Assembly: GCA_028282885.1 (NCBI GenBank)
Contig: JANQGX010000016.1
Location: forward strand, 124,001-188,000
From: SAR324 cluster bacterium
GTDB taxonomy: Bacteria > SAR324 > XYD2-FULL-50-16
Length of the DNA: 64,000 nt
Reading direction: 5' to 3'
A model generated the notes under the pieces. It did no database searches. It was not told where the DNA came from and was given only the letters and a program-made list of their open reading frames with translations. Below are positions 17,824-26,990 of this stretch, in pieces. Position 1 is the first letter of the stretch, and each line of letters starts with the position of its first letter. Position numbers and translations under genes: made by a program.

Positions 17824-20025
17824 TTATGACAACTCATTCAGCAATTTGTTGAACAGGGCGGTGTTAATCGACTTCTGCGGGTTGGTTTCTTTTTCCTTAC
17901 CTTCCATAATCAGGTTGTTCTTAGGTACAGGATTCATCACCTTGTTCAACATCAACATTGCCTTGGCGGTTTCCTGTTGAATCTGCACCTGTTTCCCGGT
18001 ATTGGGCAGCGATAGTTTGCAGGTCAACAATCTTTTTAGACTCTGATTGTCGATGCTGATTTGAAAGAGATCATCCACTTCACAGGAACTTGTCTGGAGG
18101 ACAATTTTGCTGCTGAAAATATCCGGCATATTCCCTTCAATCTTGGCCTTTAATTCTGTAACCATATTCTCGAATTCGGCCTCTTCCTGTTCCGTCAGGG
18201 TCAGATTAATGCTCTTCTCTCCCCCTGATTTCTTTAGTGCCTGAATGATGACGATCTTTTCCTGGATCGAGGGATCCAAAATTTCGAAAATGTTCTCATA
18301 AAAGGGTTCCAGTTCCTTTGAATACTGGAATTGAATATTTGAAACGGATCGTTCCAGCAGCTTGGCGGTAAATTTGTCCTCCTTATCCAGCTCTTTGAGC
18401 AGATGATAGAGCAGATTTGACGCCAGACCCGGACTGACGGATTCCTCTTTGGATATCTGTTTAAAAAGAATTTGCAGGCGTTGCTTCTGTGTATTCAGTT
18501 CTTTTAGAGCAAGTTGTCGAATGGCATTGCAACGGTCGTCCAGTTTTTTACGAAACTGTTCTATATCCTTGTCGAAAGCCTGGGCAGCTTCTTCCTGCTT
18601 CAAACGTTTGATTTTGGCCGCTTTTCTCTCCAGTTTGGCCAGTTTTTTTTCCCCTTTTTTTCTCACCTCCTTGATTTGAACCTCGGCAAATTCTTTATCC
18701 GCCACCACGCGTTTCTTGAATCTCTCCAGAATATTGTGGCGAGCTTTTCTGCGGAATTGCGTACAATTCACCAGAACAGCCAGGAGTTGCATAAAGGAGT
18801 ACTCTTTCAATTCAAGCGGAATCTCAGGAAGTGGAATTTCGTCCAGTTCAGCGTCTATATCCTCTTCCTGTACATCCGGTAAATCGGGTTGGATCCCCAG
18901 CCAGTTCTGTTGGATAAATTTGGACCATGCCGAGTCGGGTTTTGGTTTCTCGGAAAGAGTGAAACTCAGGGCAAAATCTTCAAGCAGAGGCAGGTTGTAT
19001 ACATAGGTCTCAAAAATCCCATTTCTGGTTTTCAACTTAGTTGATCTGGGATCTTCCAGTCTTTTTTGCTGATATTCATGAAAGGGTTCCCGATACTGTT
19101 TTTTGGATCTGTCAATTTCGAAGGACCCAAGAAAAACACTTGTGTTTTCAATCACTTTCTCCAGAATCGGTTCAAAAATCATGGTGATGTAACGAACTGC
19201 CTGTGTAGACACCGTTGATGTTATCAACACGAGGTAGTAGCGAAAGATAAACGCTTCAACCGCATGATAAATAAAACTGTACCAGTAAAGGGATTTGACC
19301 TGGGACTCAAAACTCTCCACAGCCATCGCATCATCAAAGGTATCGGTCTCCTGACCGGCTCCCTTGGTTAATGAGGCTTTGCCGAATTTAAAAGGCTGGT
19401 AGGCATCAGCAAACTGATTCAGATCCGTTTTCAATGGCTCAAGAATACTTACCACATCCTGGTATGAGGTATCCGCATCAATTCTTCGGACATAGATGGA
19501 CAACTTTTCACTGTTCCAGTTTTCAGGGGTAGCGTAAAAAGCGGCCACTTTGAAAAACAGTTTTGCGATTAAACCTTCGGTATGACGCTGAGTTGCTTTA
19601 CCTTTCTCCCTTATTTTTTTTGCCGGCAGGAAAAACTTTAAAGGTGTCCAACTGATGATCACTTCATCGAATTGCGATGTTAATGAGGGTGGCTCTTTGC
19701 CCGATTCGGTTTCCGGCAGGGCGGGAAAGAGATCCTTTTTCAATCCGGTATTGACCGTAATATCATTTAAGGTGGACTGATAAGTCGTCCGATAGGAGCT
19801 TTTTGCGCTTTTTGAGGTGAATTTCAGAGCAGATTGTGTGGCTTTCATCTGCTCCATCAGTGATTTTTCCTTGAGTAAGGAAATCCCCTTTCCCCCGCTT
19901 TTGATTTTATGATAGTACTTCCACTTTGCACCGAGCATATGGTAGGCCATCTGCTTCAGCACATACATCTTATCACTGCGGGTCTGATCCTTTAACCGTT
20001 TAACGGATTTTACAAGTTCAGGCAT
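17824..20025 (-). CDS. Unknown protein, tandem paralogue B (733 aa)
   Basis: This is a full-length homologue of the protein at 15162-17345. The shared landmarks fall in the same order: MLGAKWKYYHKIK near residue 31, SLMEQMKATQSALKFTSK, RTTYQSTLNDITVNTGL, SWTPLKFFLP, SYQDV, PFKFGKASLTK and, near the end, NPVPKNNLI. A highly charged helical segment lies at about 425-535 (KKGEKKLAKLERKAAKIKR region). An acidic insert near residue 400 (EEDIDAELDE) is absent from copy A. There is no signal peptide, membrane segment or recognised domain. The conserved order and length make both genes real and probably functional. A structural or scaffold role is only a guess from the helical content. Confidence 0.8.
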   Translation of the reverse strand: MPELVKSVKRLKDQTRSDKMYVLKQMAYHMLGAKWKYYHKIKSGGKGISLLKEKSLMEQMKATQSALKFTSKSAKSSYRTTYQSTLNDITVNTGLKKDLFPALPETESGKEPPSLTSQFDEVIISWTPLKFFLPAKKIREKGKATQRHTEGLIAKLFFKVAAFYATPENWNSEKLSIYVRRIDADTSYQDVVSILEPLKTDLNQFADAYQPFKFGKASLTKGAGQETDTFDDAMAVESFESQVKSLYWYSFIYHAVEAFIFRYYLVLITSTVSTQAVRYITMIFEPILEKVIENTSVFLGSFEIDRSKKQYREPFHEYQQKRLEDPRSTKLKTRNGIFETYVYNLPLLEDFALSFTLSEKPKPDSAWSKFIQQNWLGIQPDLPDVQEEDIDAELDEIPLPEIPLELKEYSFMQLLAVLVNCTQFRRKARHNILERFKKRVVADKEFAEVQIKEVRKKGEKKLAKLERKAAKIKRLKQEEAAQAFDKDIEQFRKKLDDRCNAIRQLALKELNTQKQRLQILFKQISKEESVSPGLASNLLYHLLKELDKEDKFTAKLLERSVSNIQFQYSKELEPFYENIFEILDPSIQEKIVIIQALKKSGGEKSINLTLTEQEEAEFENMVTELKAKIEGNMPDIFSSKIVLQTSSCEVDDLFQISIDNQSLKRLLTCKLSLPNTGKQVQIQQETAKAMLMLNKVMNPVPKNNLIMEGKEKETNPQKSINTALFNKLLNELS

Positions 20026-20672
20026 TTATTTATGAGAATAGAGTTAGCTATATCTCGTTAGGATGAATTTGTTCCATACAGCCCGGTCTCTTCATCCATA
20101 AAGAGTTGATCTAGAACTTGTCAAGCACCACTTTAAGAAGGTATGGAAACTGAACTTCAAACCCTTGCTGTTAATATGTTAGCTCCGTGTTAGGACTCGT
20201 CTCAAACCTGACTTGTCCGGGTTTCTCAATCGAATCAGAGCGTTGGTTGAGACAGGGAAACACTCCACGGACCATTGTTAAACCTGATTTGTTGGTAAAT
20301 CAAGGAATTAAACTCAAAACTCTTTGGGGTGACAATTGAGAACGAAGAGATTGAAAGAGATAACACATTGTCAGTACTGTATAATCTATGTTATAGGAAT
20401 CTCAGCTATCAGGCAAGATTCTCCTTATTTTGATTGAAACTTTCAGGTACAGAGTGTACCTCTAATATTATGATGCATTAGTCTCCATGGTTTCTATGTC
20501 ATTCAGGAAATCAGACCGGTTTTTTTTATGTTGAATGCCGTCTCTCTGGAGCATAATGCACCCCGACACTGTATTATTGAACGCTCAAGTGATTTTAACA
20601 CTTTACTGTGCTAGGAATACAAAGAACTCTCTTTAATTCTTCAATCGTCTCAAAATGATTTCAGGGGGAACT
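20026..20672. other. Divergent intergenic gap upstream of stress-protein gene
   Basis: This 647-base AT-rich spacer holds no open frame of note and no tRNA. Its one notable element is the perfect palindrome at 20446-20460. It must contain divergent promoters for paralogue B and for the universal stress protein. Confidence 0.4.
20446..20460. promoter_or_regulatory. Operator-like palindrome
   Basis: GGTACA-GAG-TGTACC is a perfect 6-bp inverted repeat with a 3-bp centre, the size of a dimeric repressor site. It lies 213 bases before the stress-protein start. The binding protein is unknown. Confidence 0.3.
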
Positions 20673-21065
20673 ATGAAAATAATGGTTTGTTATGACAACT
20701 CCAAATCGGCCCAAGAAGCCTTGAAGCTTTCGATTCAGCACGCCAAACACTTCAATGCCAAAGTCTTTCTGGTGACTTCAAAGGTCGGTGGAACAAAAGA
20801 TAGTGCGGAAGATAATCGAGAAGCCGAATATAACCTGGAACACGGAAAAACCCTGCTGGAAAAAGAGGGGATTGAATGTGAAGCAAGACTGTTGATCCGG
20901 GGACTGGAATCCGGTGAGGATTTAATCAAATTCGCCAACGAGAACGAGATCGATGAGATTTTGATCGGTATCCAAAGGACATCAAAGGTAGGAAAACTGC
21001 TGTTCGGTTCAACCGCGCAGCATGTCATTCTTGAAGCTCGCTGCCCGGTCGTTACCGTCAAGTAA
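20673..21065 (+). CDS. Universal stress protein (UspA family)
   Basis: This small cytoplasmic protein of 130 residues has the Rossmann-like UspA fold. I start at ATG 20673, eight bases after an AGGGGGAA ribosome-binding site, rather than at 20655. The first strand and helix (MKIMVCYDNSKSAQEALKLS) carry the conserved Asp. The nucleotide-binding loop is visible near the C-terminus as GIQRTSKVGKLLFGSTAQHV. This corresponds to the G-x2-G-x9-G-S/T pattern of ATP-binding members, although the first half is imperfect. It stands 63 bases ahead of a CoA-transferase/acetyltransferase fusion, a pairing that suggests shared control under energy or carbon stress. Confidence 0.9.
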   Translation: MKIMVCYDNSKSAQEALKLSIQHAKHFNAKVFLVTSKVGGTKDSAEDNREAEYNLEHGKTLLEKEGIECEARLLIRGLESGEDLIKFANENEIDEILIGIQRTSKVGKLLFGSTAQHVILEARCPVVTVK

Positions 21066-21128
21066 AGTGCTTTGGCACCGGTGCAGAATCTGATAACTAA
21101 CTGAAATATTAACGGACTATCCTGTAAA

Positions 21129-22994
21129 ATGACAAGTTCGAAAAAAACAGATTGGGAACACAAGGTTGTAACGGTTGAGCAGGTATTGGAAAAGATCAAG
21201 CCGGGAATGAGTATCTTCCTGAGCACCGGTCCTGCCGAGCCAAGAACACTCGTCAAGGCGCTTACCACTTCAGAAGCGTATAATCTTCAGGACCTGGAAC
21301 TTGTTCAACTGGTGAGTGTGGGTGATGCCATTTCCCAGGAAGAGATGAGACACCAACGGTACCGCCTGAAAACCTTTTTCTCGGGTTGGATTGCCACGGA
21401 TGCCATTACATCAGGAAAAGTCGATCTGATTCCAAGCCGGTTCGATCACATTCCAGCTATCATCGAATCACGAAGAATTCCCATAGATGTTGCTGTTGTG
21501 CAAATCTCCACACCAAACGAGGCTGGTTACAGCAGTTTGGGGGTGGCAGTCGATGTTGCCAGGCATGCCATGGAGCAGGCCTCGATAGTGATTGGAGAGA
21601 TCAATCCCAAAACTCCCCGTACCTTTGGAGACACATTTGTTCCCATAACTGATTTCGACTTTCTGGTTTATTCGAAGGACCTACCAATCTATTTCGAACC
21701 CTGGCCCCAGGATGAGGTTTTCGATTCAGTAGCCCAGAATGTCGCTTCCATTATTGAAGACGGGAGCTGTCTGGCTTCTTCCATCGGAACCTTGTTCGAG
21801 CATCTCTGGAAATACCTTGTGCATAAGAGAAACCTGGGAATTCATACCCCGTTTCTGAGTGACAACATCATGAAGCTTATTGAAAGCGGTGCTGTTACAA
21901 ACAGGAAAAAACAGATCTACAGGGGGCAATCTATTACCTCCTATGCATTCGGTTCCCCGGAGTTGTTGAAATGGCTTGATCGTAACCCATTAATCGAATT
22001 CCAGGGTATTGATAAAGTATTTAATCCCATACAGATAGGAAGAAATCCGAACTTTGTCGCTGTTGTCCAGGCTCGAAAGGTGGACCTTTCAGGTCGGGTA
22101 ACCTTGCATGTGGGCAAGAAAGGGGTAATTGCCGGGTTGGCCCAGGCAACCGCCGTTGTCTCGGGAGCAAATATATCCGAGGGCGGCTTCACTATTTTCG
22201 GTTTGACCAGTCGTAACGCCAGCGGAGAATCCAATTTCGTGGTTTCAGTGGAGAATTTCCCCAATCTATTGAATATCCCGGAATCCGTGAACGTAGTAGT
22301 TACCGAGTACGGAGCTGCCTACCTCTATGGCAGGACTGTCCGGGAAAGAGCCCAGGCTTTGATTGAGATCGCCCATCCCGATGACCGGGAAGAGCTCATA
22401 GAACAAGCCAAGGAGGCCAATATACTATATAAGGACCAGATCTTCCTGAAAAACACGGCCCATCTCTACCCCGCAGACATTCAAACCCAGCATACTTTTA
22501 AGAATGGTTTAAAGGTTCGTTTTCGAGCCATCAAACCTTCGGATGAAGATGAAATGCGACATCTCTTCTATCGCTTCTCCGACGAGGCTGTCTATTATCG
22601 ATATTTTACATCGATCAAGACTATGCATCACACCAAAATGCAGGAGTATGTAAATATCGACTACACCCAGGTTATGTCTATTGTCGGTCTGATCAATGAA
22701 CCCGGACAGGGGCATATCATTGCAGAGGCTCGATTTGTTAAGGAACCGGACAAACCCTGGGCGGATGTCGCATTTATTGTCGACGAGGAGTTCAACGGGC
22801 TTGGAATCGCAACTTTTCTTTACAAAATGCTGATTCGATTGGGCAAGGAACGCGGACTTCACGGATTTACCGCGGATGTTCTCTCTTCGAATGCCGGTAT
22901 GATGAAAGTTTTTGAAAAGGGAGGGATTGTAAAAGCGAAGCTGGAGTACGGAGTCTACAAGTTAAACATGCCTTTTGAGGAGACAACCCTCTGA
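21129..22994 (+). CDS. Acetyl-CoA hydrolase/CoA-transferase fused to GNAT acetyltransferase
   Basis: This is a two-part protein of 621 residues. Residues 1 to about 440 form the acetyl-CoA hydrolase/transferase (4-hydroxybutyrate CoA-transferase-like) module. Landmarks are a GMSIFLSTGPAEPRTLV segment near 30, STPNEAGYSSLG near 132, and the end-of-domain signature VVVTEYGAAYLYGRTVRERA near 388. Residues about 450-610 form a GNAT acetyltransferase: FRAIKPSDEDEMRHLF, then ADVAFIVDEEFNGLGIATFLYKMLI as the acetyl-CoA-binding region, and ADVLSSNAGMMKVFEKGG. This fused architecture is known in several bacterial groups. The CoA-transferase would move CoA between short acyl groups; the GNAT target, possibly a protein lysine, is not determinable. 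A universal stress protein precedes it. Confidence 0.9.
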   Translation: MTSSKKTDWEHKVVTVEQVLEKIKPGMSIFLSTGPAEPRTLVKALTTSEAYNLQDLELVQLVSVGDAISQEEMRHQRYRLKTFFSGWIATDAITSGKVDLIPSRFDHIPAIIESRRIPIDVAVVQISTPNEAGYSSLGVAVDVARHAMEQASIVIGEINPKTPRTFGDTFVPITDFDFLVYSKDLPIYFEPWPQDEVFDSVAQNVASIIEDGSCLASSIGTLFEHLWKYLVHKRNLGIHTPFLSDNIMKLIESGAVTNRKKQIYRGQSITSYAFGSPELLKWLDRNPLIEFQGIDKVFNPIQIGRNPNFVAVVQARKVDLSGRVTLHVGKKGVIAGLAQATAVVSGANISEGGFTIFGLTSRNASGESNFVVSVENFPNLLNIPESVNVVVTEYGAAYLYGRTVRERAQALIEIAHPDDREELIEQAKEANILYKDQIFLKNTAHLYPADIQTQHTFKNGLKVRFRAIKPSDEDEMRHLFYRFSDEAVYYRYFTSIKTMHHTKMQEYVNIDYTQVMSIVGLINEPGQGHIIAEARFVKEPDKPWADVAFIVDEEFNGLGIATFLYKMLIRLGKERGLHGFTADVLSSNAGMMKVFEKGGIVKAKLEYGVYKLNMPFEETTL

Positions 22995-23095
22995 TCGATT
23001 CTCATCTCCGCAACCGAGTTCTTAACCCTGACTTAGACCTTTCTTCAAGCAGGATGCCGTCCAAGTCAGAACATCAACCCATCACTCGCCTCAGT

Positions 23096-23440
23096 CTATT
23101 GTCCGAAGCAGAGCCATTGATGATGTGAATACCCAACATCTTCCACAGCACTGGTAAATGCTATAGGGCAAATACCATCAATGTGCATCGGTGTGTTGGA
23201 TTTTCGCATGGAGTTGCAAGTGGCATAGAGCGCCTCGATGCAAGAGACATCAACGGCGGTAACATTTTCAAGGTTTAACTTAAAGTACTCAACTGCATAT
23301 GCTGAACTTTCAACCATTTTTTTAATAGCATCCGCTTTGCGCCCTGTAAGTACACCTGAGATTTTAACAAAACCGGATCGCCTCCCTTTATCAATTGAAA
23401 AATCAACGTTTGGAGACGTTGTTGTGTTTCTTCCCAGCAT
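23096..23440 (-). CDS. STAS-domain protein (anti-sigma-factor-antagonist-like)
   Basis: I start this at ATG 23440 because AGGAGG lies nine bases upstream. The longer frame from 23488 would swallow that ribosome-binding site. The 114-residue product has the strand-helix pattern of a STAS domain: VDFSIDKGRRSGFVKISGVLTGRKADAIKKM, then FKLNLENVTAVDVSCIEALYA. The serine normally phosphorylated in SpoIIAA-type antagonists would fall in AVDVSCIEAL, where a Ser is present. It may take part in partner-switching signalling or be a free-standing docking domain. No anti-sigma kinase is encoded nearby. The last 25 residues are unusual, with a cluster of His and aromatic residues. Confidence 0.7.
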   Translation of the reverse strand: MLGRNTTTSPNVDFSIDKGRRSGFVKISGVLTGRKADAIKKMVESSAYAVEYFKLNLENVTAVDVSCIEALYATCNSMRKSNTPMHIDGICPIAFTSAVEDVGYSHHQWLCFGQ

Positions 23441-24017
23441 AGTAGCCAACCTCCTGAAAAATGCAGTCCTCTTAAAATTGATAATCAAACTTCCTAGGGT
23501 CGTTCATTAGCCGAGGGAGCCTCATTAGACGCTGTCACTCTTATTTACCCGGCATTTTGGGTTTATTTTACATCGGAAACAACCCATTTTCGAGTTTTTT
23601 TTTCCCGGTAAGCTCAAAACATAGTGAACAGTGAATCGATTTATGCACTTATAACAAAAAAAGTTTTTTAATTCAGAATGTTAGAGAGAAATCCCATCCG
23701 TTCATCGGAAAAAAAATGTTGTGAACGGTGAAACGGAAACCCGCCAGAATCAATCAAAAATGAGAAGATTGCTAAGAAAAGAGAGGGAAACGTTGATCTA
23801 ACACAAATCTAGCACGAGGCTAAAAATAAGCTAATTGGAGGGAAACCGCTTAACTTTCAAAGAATTGAACTACTTTTCATACCACAAAATGATAAATCCG
23901 GCCGATTTCGATCATAATCGATCAATACTCCTCAATCCGAATTAGAAGAGATCTTTCAGAAACGCCCGGAACCGCTGAATCTATCAAACAGAATGGGCGT
24001 CTAATCGAGTGGGTATT
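23441..24017. other. Intergenic gap, no gene called
   Basis: This 577-base AT-rich spacer lies between two reverse-strand genes. It has several poly-A/T runs but no convincing coding frame, tRNA or terminator hairpin. The first bases hold the AGGAGG site of the STAS gene (23450-23455). Confidence 0.4.
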
Positions 24018-24797
24018 CTATCTGCGGGTTACCGTGGAGGTTTCATATTCCGGGTTTAATTGCAGCCGGTTTTTAACTTTTTCAGCCGTCCCTTTCTTAA
24101 AAGGTCCAGCTAAAATAGAGTTGACCGTATAATAGCGATTGCTGGTTCTTAGCTCAAAATCGATCTGGATCTTAGGATAGAGATCAGCCAGACCTGACTT
24201 CGTGCGAATTCCAACCTCCTTGTCCAGAAAATGCCCCATGGAAATTCTGTATCTTCTGTTTTCACGAACCAGACGCGGATCGCCCATCACACCCGGGGTT
24301 TCCTCCAGTAATTGGATCTTCTCCGAAGCGGATTGCCTGGAAAAGACAGATGAGGAGATCAGTTCATGGTATTCGGTTTTTCGTTTTGACCGCATTTTGG
24401 TATAAGGCAGCTTTTCCTGTTTTAAAAAACGAATAACCTCCCTTTCGCAGGTGATTCCAATGCAGTCTTCAACCTTGACGTAGTATTTTTTGACAGGCTT
24501 CGCGACCGGAACCGGCGGTGGTGGCTCTTCCACTGTTTGCGTCTCTTCTACCCGAATTACTTGGTCCAGTTCTTCAGCTTTCTTTAGTTCCGCTTCCAAA
24601 GAGATTTCGACCGGATCACCAGTTATGTCGCTTACTTCCTCGTTGAAAAACAGGGTTTTCCCAAAATCGAAAAAATAGGCAAGTGCGATCAGTATTAAAA
24701 GCAACAGAAGTATAGCCAGCAGAATCCACTTACCTTTGCCTGATTTGGTCTCCTTACTTTTTTCCTTTCTCCCTGCTTTTAAGGTTTGCTTTGCCAT
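24018..24797 (-). CDS. Single-pass membrane protein with SPOR-like periplasmic region
   Basis: This 259-residue protein has a Lys-rich cytoplasmic start (residues 1-23), one membrane helix at about 24-46, an acidic and Pro-rich linker (about 50-105) and a periplasmic region of about 150 residues. The tail seems to hold two loosely related units. Each has an aromatic strand start (KKYYVKVEDC; RRYRISMGHF), a basic helix and a return strand (RYYTVNSILAGPFKKGTAEKV). That is the layout of SPOR peptidoglycan-binding domains, which bind denuded septal glycan strands. The match is by shape, not strong motif, so the assignment is tentative. CIGITC may form a disulfide. The gene stands alone on its strand. 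Confidence 0.6.
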   Translation of the reverse strand: MAKQTLKAGRKEKSKETKSGKGKWILLAILLLLLILIALAYFFDFGKTLFFNEEVSDITGDPVEISLEAELKKAEELDQVIRVEETQTVEEPPPPVPVAKPVKKYYVKVEDCIGITCEREVIRFLKQEKLPYTKMRSKRKTEYHELISSSVFSRQSASEKIQLLEETPGVMGDPRLVRENRRYRISMGHFLDKEVGIRTKSGLADLYPKIQIDFELRTSNRYYTVNSILAGPFKKGTAEKVKNRLQLNPEYETSTVTRR

Positions 24798-25283
24798 GAT
24801 TCAGCCTTTTTAGGTGTCGTTTTTTAAGGGAACTCCTATTTTTTAACCTATAGATATCAGTTATTAGCAAAACGTTCAAGATTTAGATTGATGAAGTGAT
24901 CTATCCAAAACGGGTCATTTGATTGGAGAATTGTCAGCAGCACCCGTGGGAGGGTCCAAATCCATTTGATACCTTTTTGTAGCAGCCGAACAACATACTG
25001 AGTTGGTAAATCAATATATGTCATTGGGAAAGAAATCAACCTACGCTCTGCCGCTTGTATCCATTTCAAAAGCATCAACAGTTAAAACCATTTACCGGTG
25101 AATAGATTAATACTCCTGCAATTCCCTTTTTAATGAACTCCTGATATGATTTTTCTAACGATACTTTTCAGGAAAAATAAATATTCAAAAGTCGCGTCTC
25201 TTTTCTATTTTTTGCTAAAGTTAAGAAAATCCCTGCCGATAAGAAAACAAAGGAAAAACCACAACTGTCTTTGGGAGGTACCA
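24798..25283. other. Divergent intergenic gap
   Basis: This is a 486-base spacer. A 73-codon reverse frame (24857-25078) has no ribosome-binding site and no family resemblance; I leave it uncalled. The forward gene's longest frame begins inside this spacer at 25146, but its true start is at 25284. Confidence 0.4.
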
Positions 25284-26057
25284 ATGAGACAATTCAATTC
25301 GGCAACTGCCTTTATGATCGTCCTCCTGTTACTGATTGGAGGACTGTTTTTGAGCAGCCTAACCTTTTTGAATCGGATGGATGCATCGTATATTCTGATT
25401 CAAAGGGGGAATGAGCCTGTCAAGCATGTGCTTAATCATTATACTTTGCTGCAAAACAAAAGGGGATTCATCTTTTCCGTAACATTCCTGATCGCTGCTT
25501 CGAGTATCATGATTATGATTGCGCTGCCTTCAGTTGAATCTAAGGCGAAGATGGTCCATAAAGAGGCTCCGCAACCTGTTCAGCCTGAAAGAGAAGAGAG
25601 CAGCATTTCTGCAGTAATAGAACCTGAACCCGCGAAACCCGTGGCGCCACCTGAACCGGCGGTTCCGCCACCTATCGCTGCGAAAGAGGAACCGCCTGCT
25701 GAAACGGTTGAGATTATCGAAACCGTTGAGGAGATGAGTGCGGATTTTGAGGATGTCACAGAAGGAGAAGATGATGTCGTTTATGGCACAGGTCCTATTT
25801 CCGATGCGGCTATAATGCATTTTGTCCACAAATTCCCGGACAGCGCCATTAAGTTTCTCTACAGAAAACAACTGGATGGTAAGGCCCTGACCAGCGTGGA
25901 AGAGTCCATTTACTCAAGTTGGGAGAACAGGAATCTGACAAGGGGCAAGGTTAAGGGATACATCCTCTCCTTGATGGATTGGAAAGAATTTCCAAAGAAA
26001 CCACTTTATGAAGTCTGGAAGGAAATCAGGGATCACATCTATGAGAACATAGACTGA
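25284..26057 (+). CDS. Two-helix membrane protein with acidic/Pro-rich linker, unknown
   Basis: The start is placed at ATG 25284, seven bases after GGGAGG; the longest frame would begin 46 residues earlier without a ribosome-binding site. The 257-residue product has membrane helices at about 10-30 and 63-83, then a linker rich in Pro, Glu and Ala (about 90-170). A C-terminal globular segment of about 80 residues follows, beginning near GTGPISDAAIMHFVHKFPDS and ending YEVWKEIRDHIYENID. The second helix probably places the C-terminal part on the same side as the N-terminus. I do not recognise the C-terminal domain. It lies divergent from the SPOR-like membrane protein gene and convergent with lexA. 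Confidence 0.7.
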   Translation: MRQFNSATAFMIVLLLLIGGLFLSSLTFLNRMDASYILIQRGNEPVKHVLNHYTLLQNKRGFIFSVTFLIAASSIMIMIALPSVESKAKMVHKEAPQPVQPEREESSISAVIEPEPAKPVAPPEPAVPPPIAAKEEPPAETVEIIETVEEMSADFEDVTEGEDDVVYGTGPISDAAIMHFVHKFPDSAIKFLYRKQLDGKALTSVEESIYSSWENRNLTRGKVKGYILSLMDWKEFPKKPLYEVWKEIRDHIYENID

Positions 26058-26065
26058 TATATGTC

Positions 26066-26088
26066 TTCCCCGGGTTTAACCCGGGGAA
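26066..26088. terminator. Bidirectional hairpin between convergent genes
   Basis: An 11-base perfect inverted repeat (TTCCCCGGGTT and its complement) is centred on 26077. It sits between the stop of the membrane protein (26057) and the stop of lexA (26102). There is no long T-tract on either side, but the GC-rich stem and position support termination in both directions. Confidence 0.7.
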
Positions 26089-26101
26089 ACACATTCCGGA
26101 G

Positions 26102-26749
26102 CTATGATTTATAGTGTCGCCAAACCCCCACAACCACTCCATGAATTGATAGCAGTTCAGGATTGACGTATATCGGCTCCATATCAAAATTTGCCGGTTG
26201 CAGCCGAATCGCTTTCCCTTCGTGAAAATACTTCTTCACTGTCGCTTCAGTGTGATTAACCATGGCTACAACCATATCGCCATTATCGGCATAGTTGCGA
26301 TGCTCCACAATAATATAGTCGCCGTCGCATATTCCTTCTTCAATCATGGAATCGCCCTGTACCTTCAGGATATAGGTTTTATCCGGCTTTCTGATCATGG
26401 ATTCCGGGAACTCCATGGTTTCATTTTCCAGAAAATGCTGGATAGGTTGTCCCGCTGCAACTTTACCCATCAAAGGAAGTTCAACCAATTTGTAATCATC
26501 GGCCGAAGCAATTCCCGCATCACCCTGTAAGCCATGATCAATAATCTGAATGGATCGGGAGATGTTATTCTCAAAAGTTATAAATCCCTTTCTTTTCAGG
26601 TTGTTCAGATGCTTATGCACCCCTCCGGCAGAAGCCAGGGAGAAATGAGCGGCTATATCCCTGATGCTGGGAGGATAATGATTCTTCTCTATATAACTCT
26701 TAATATAATCAAAAATCTCTTCCTGTCGTTTCGTCAGCTTTGTCCGCAT
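26102..26749 (-). CDS. lexA: LexA repressor
   Basis: LexA represses DNA-damage-response genes and cleaves itself when RecA filaments form. The 215-residue protein has the N-terminal winged-helix domain (residues 1-70, including PPSIRDIAAHFSLAS as the helix-turn-helix). The C-terminal S24 peptidase domain shows the self-cleavage site Ala99-Gly100 (KVAAGQP), the nucleophile Ser134 (QGDSM) and the general base Lys172 (ATVKKY). All three are intact, so it should be inducible. The gene is autonomous. A palindrome ACATATGT over its predicted promoter, also present before the divergent unit, is a likely operator and implies autoregulation. Confidence 0.97.
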   Translation of the reverse strand: MRTKLTKRQEEIFDYIKSYIEKNHYPPSIRDIAAHFSLASAGGVHKHLNNLKRKGFITFENNISRSIQIIDHGLQGDAGIASADDYKLVELPLMGKVAAGQPIQHFLENETMEFPESMIRKPDKTYILKVQGDSMIEEGICDGDYIIVEHRNYADNGDMVVAMVNHTEATVKKYFHEGKAIRLQPANFDMEPIYVNPELLSIHGVVVGVWRHYKS

Positions 26750-26851
26750 GTTTTAATCAGAGTGAATATTGAGGAATGCCGTATGATTACCTGCAAATTC
26801 GTTCTGGGCTTTCCAAAAAGTGGGTTCTCGGAATAAGAACACCTGTCTATG

Positions 26852-26882
26852 AACATATGTACCCTTTTATTCACTATGTCAA
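26852..26882 (-). promoter_or_regulatory. Predicted lexA promoter with operator-like palindrome
   Basis: On the reverse strand TTGACA (26882-26877) is followed after 19 bases by TATGTT (26857-26852), or after 17 by CATATG. The palindrome ACATATGT (26853-26860) extends to GTACATATGTTC, one mismatch from the symmetrical GAAC-N4-GTTC LexA box of Gram-positive type. It covers the -10 region, as expected for a self-repressed lexA. Confidence 0.6.
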
Positions 26883-26990
26883 GCATTTTACTCAAAAAGT
26901 TCATTTTTTCAGTTCTAAAAGCCAATTGGGCATGGATATTTTTGCCTCATAACCAACCAAAACAAGATCTAAAATGGTAAATATGTTCTA

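Noticed and set aside
24857..25078. 73-codon reverse frame between the SPOR-like and two-helix membrane protein genes
   Set aside because: Its ATG has no ribosome-binding site and the product shows no domain; kept only as part of the spacer.
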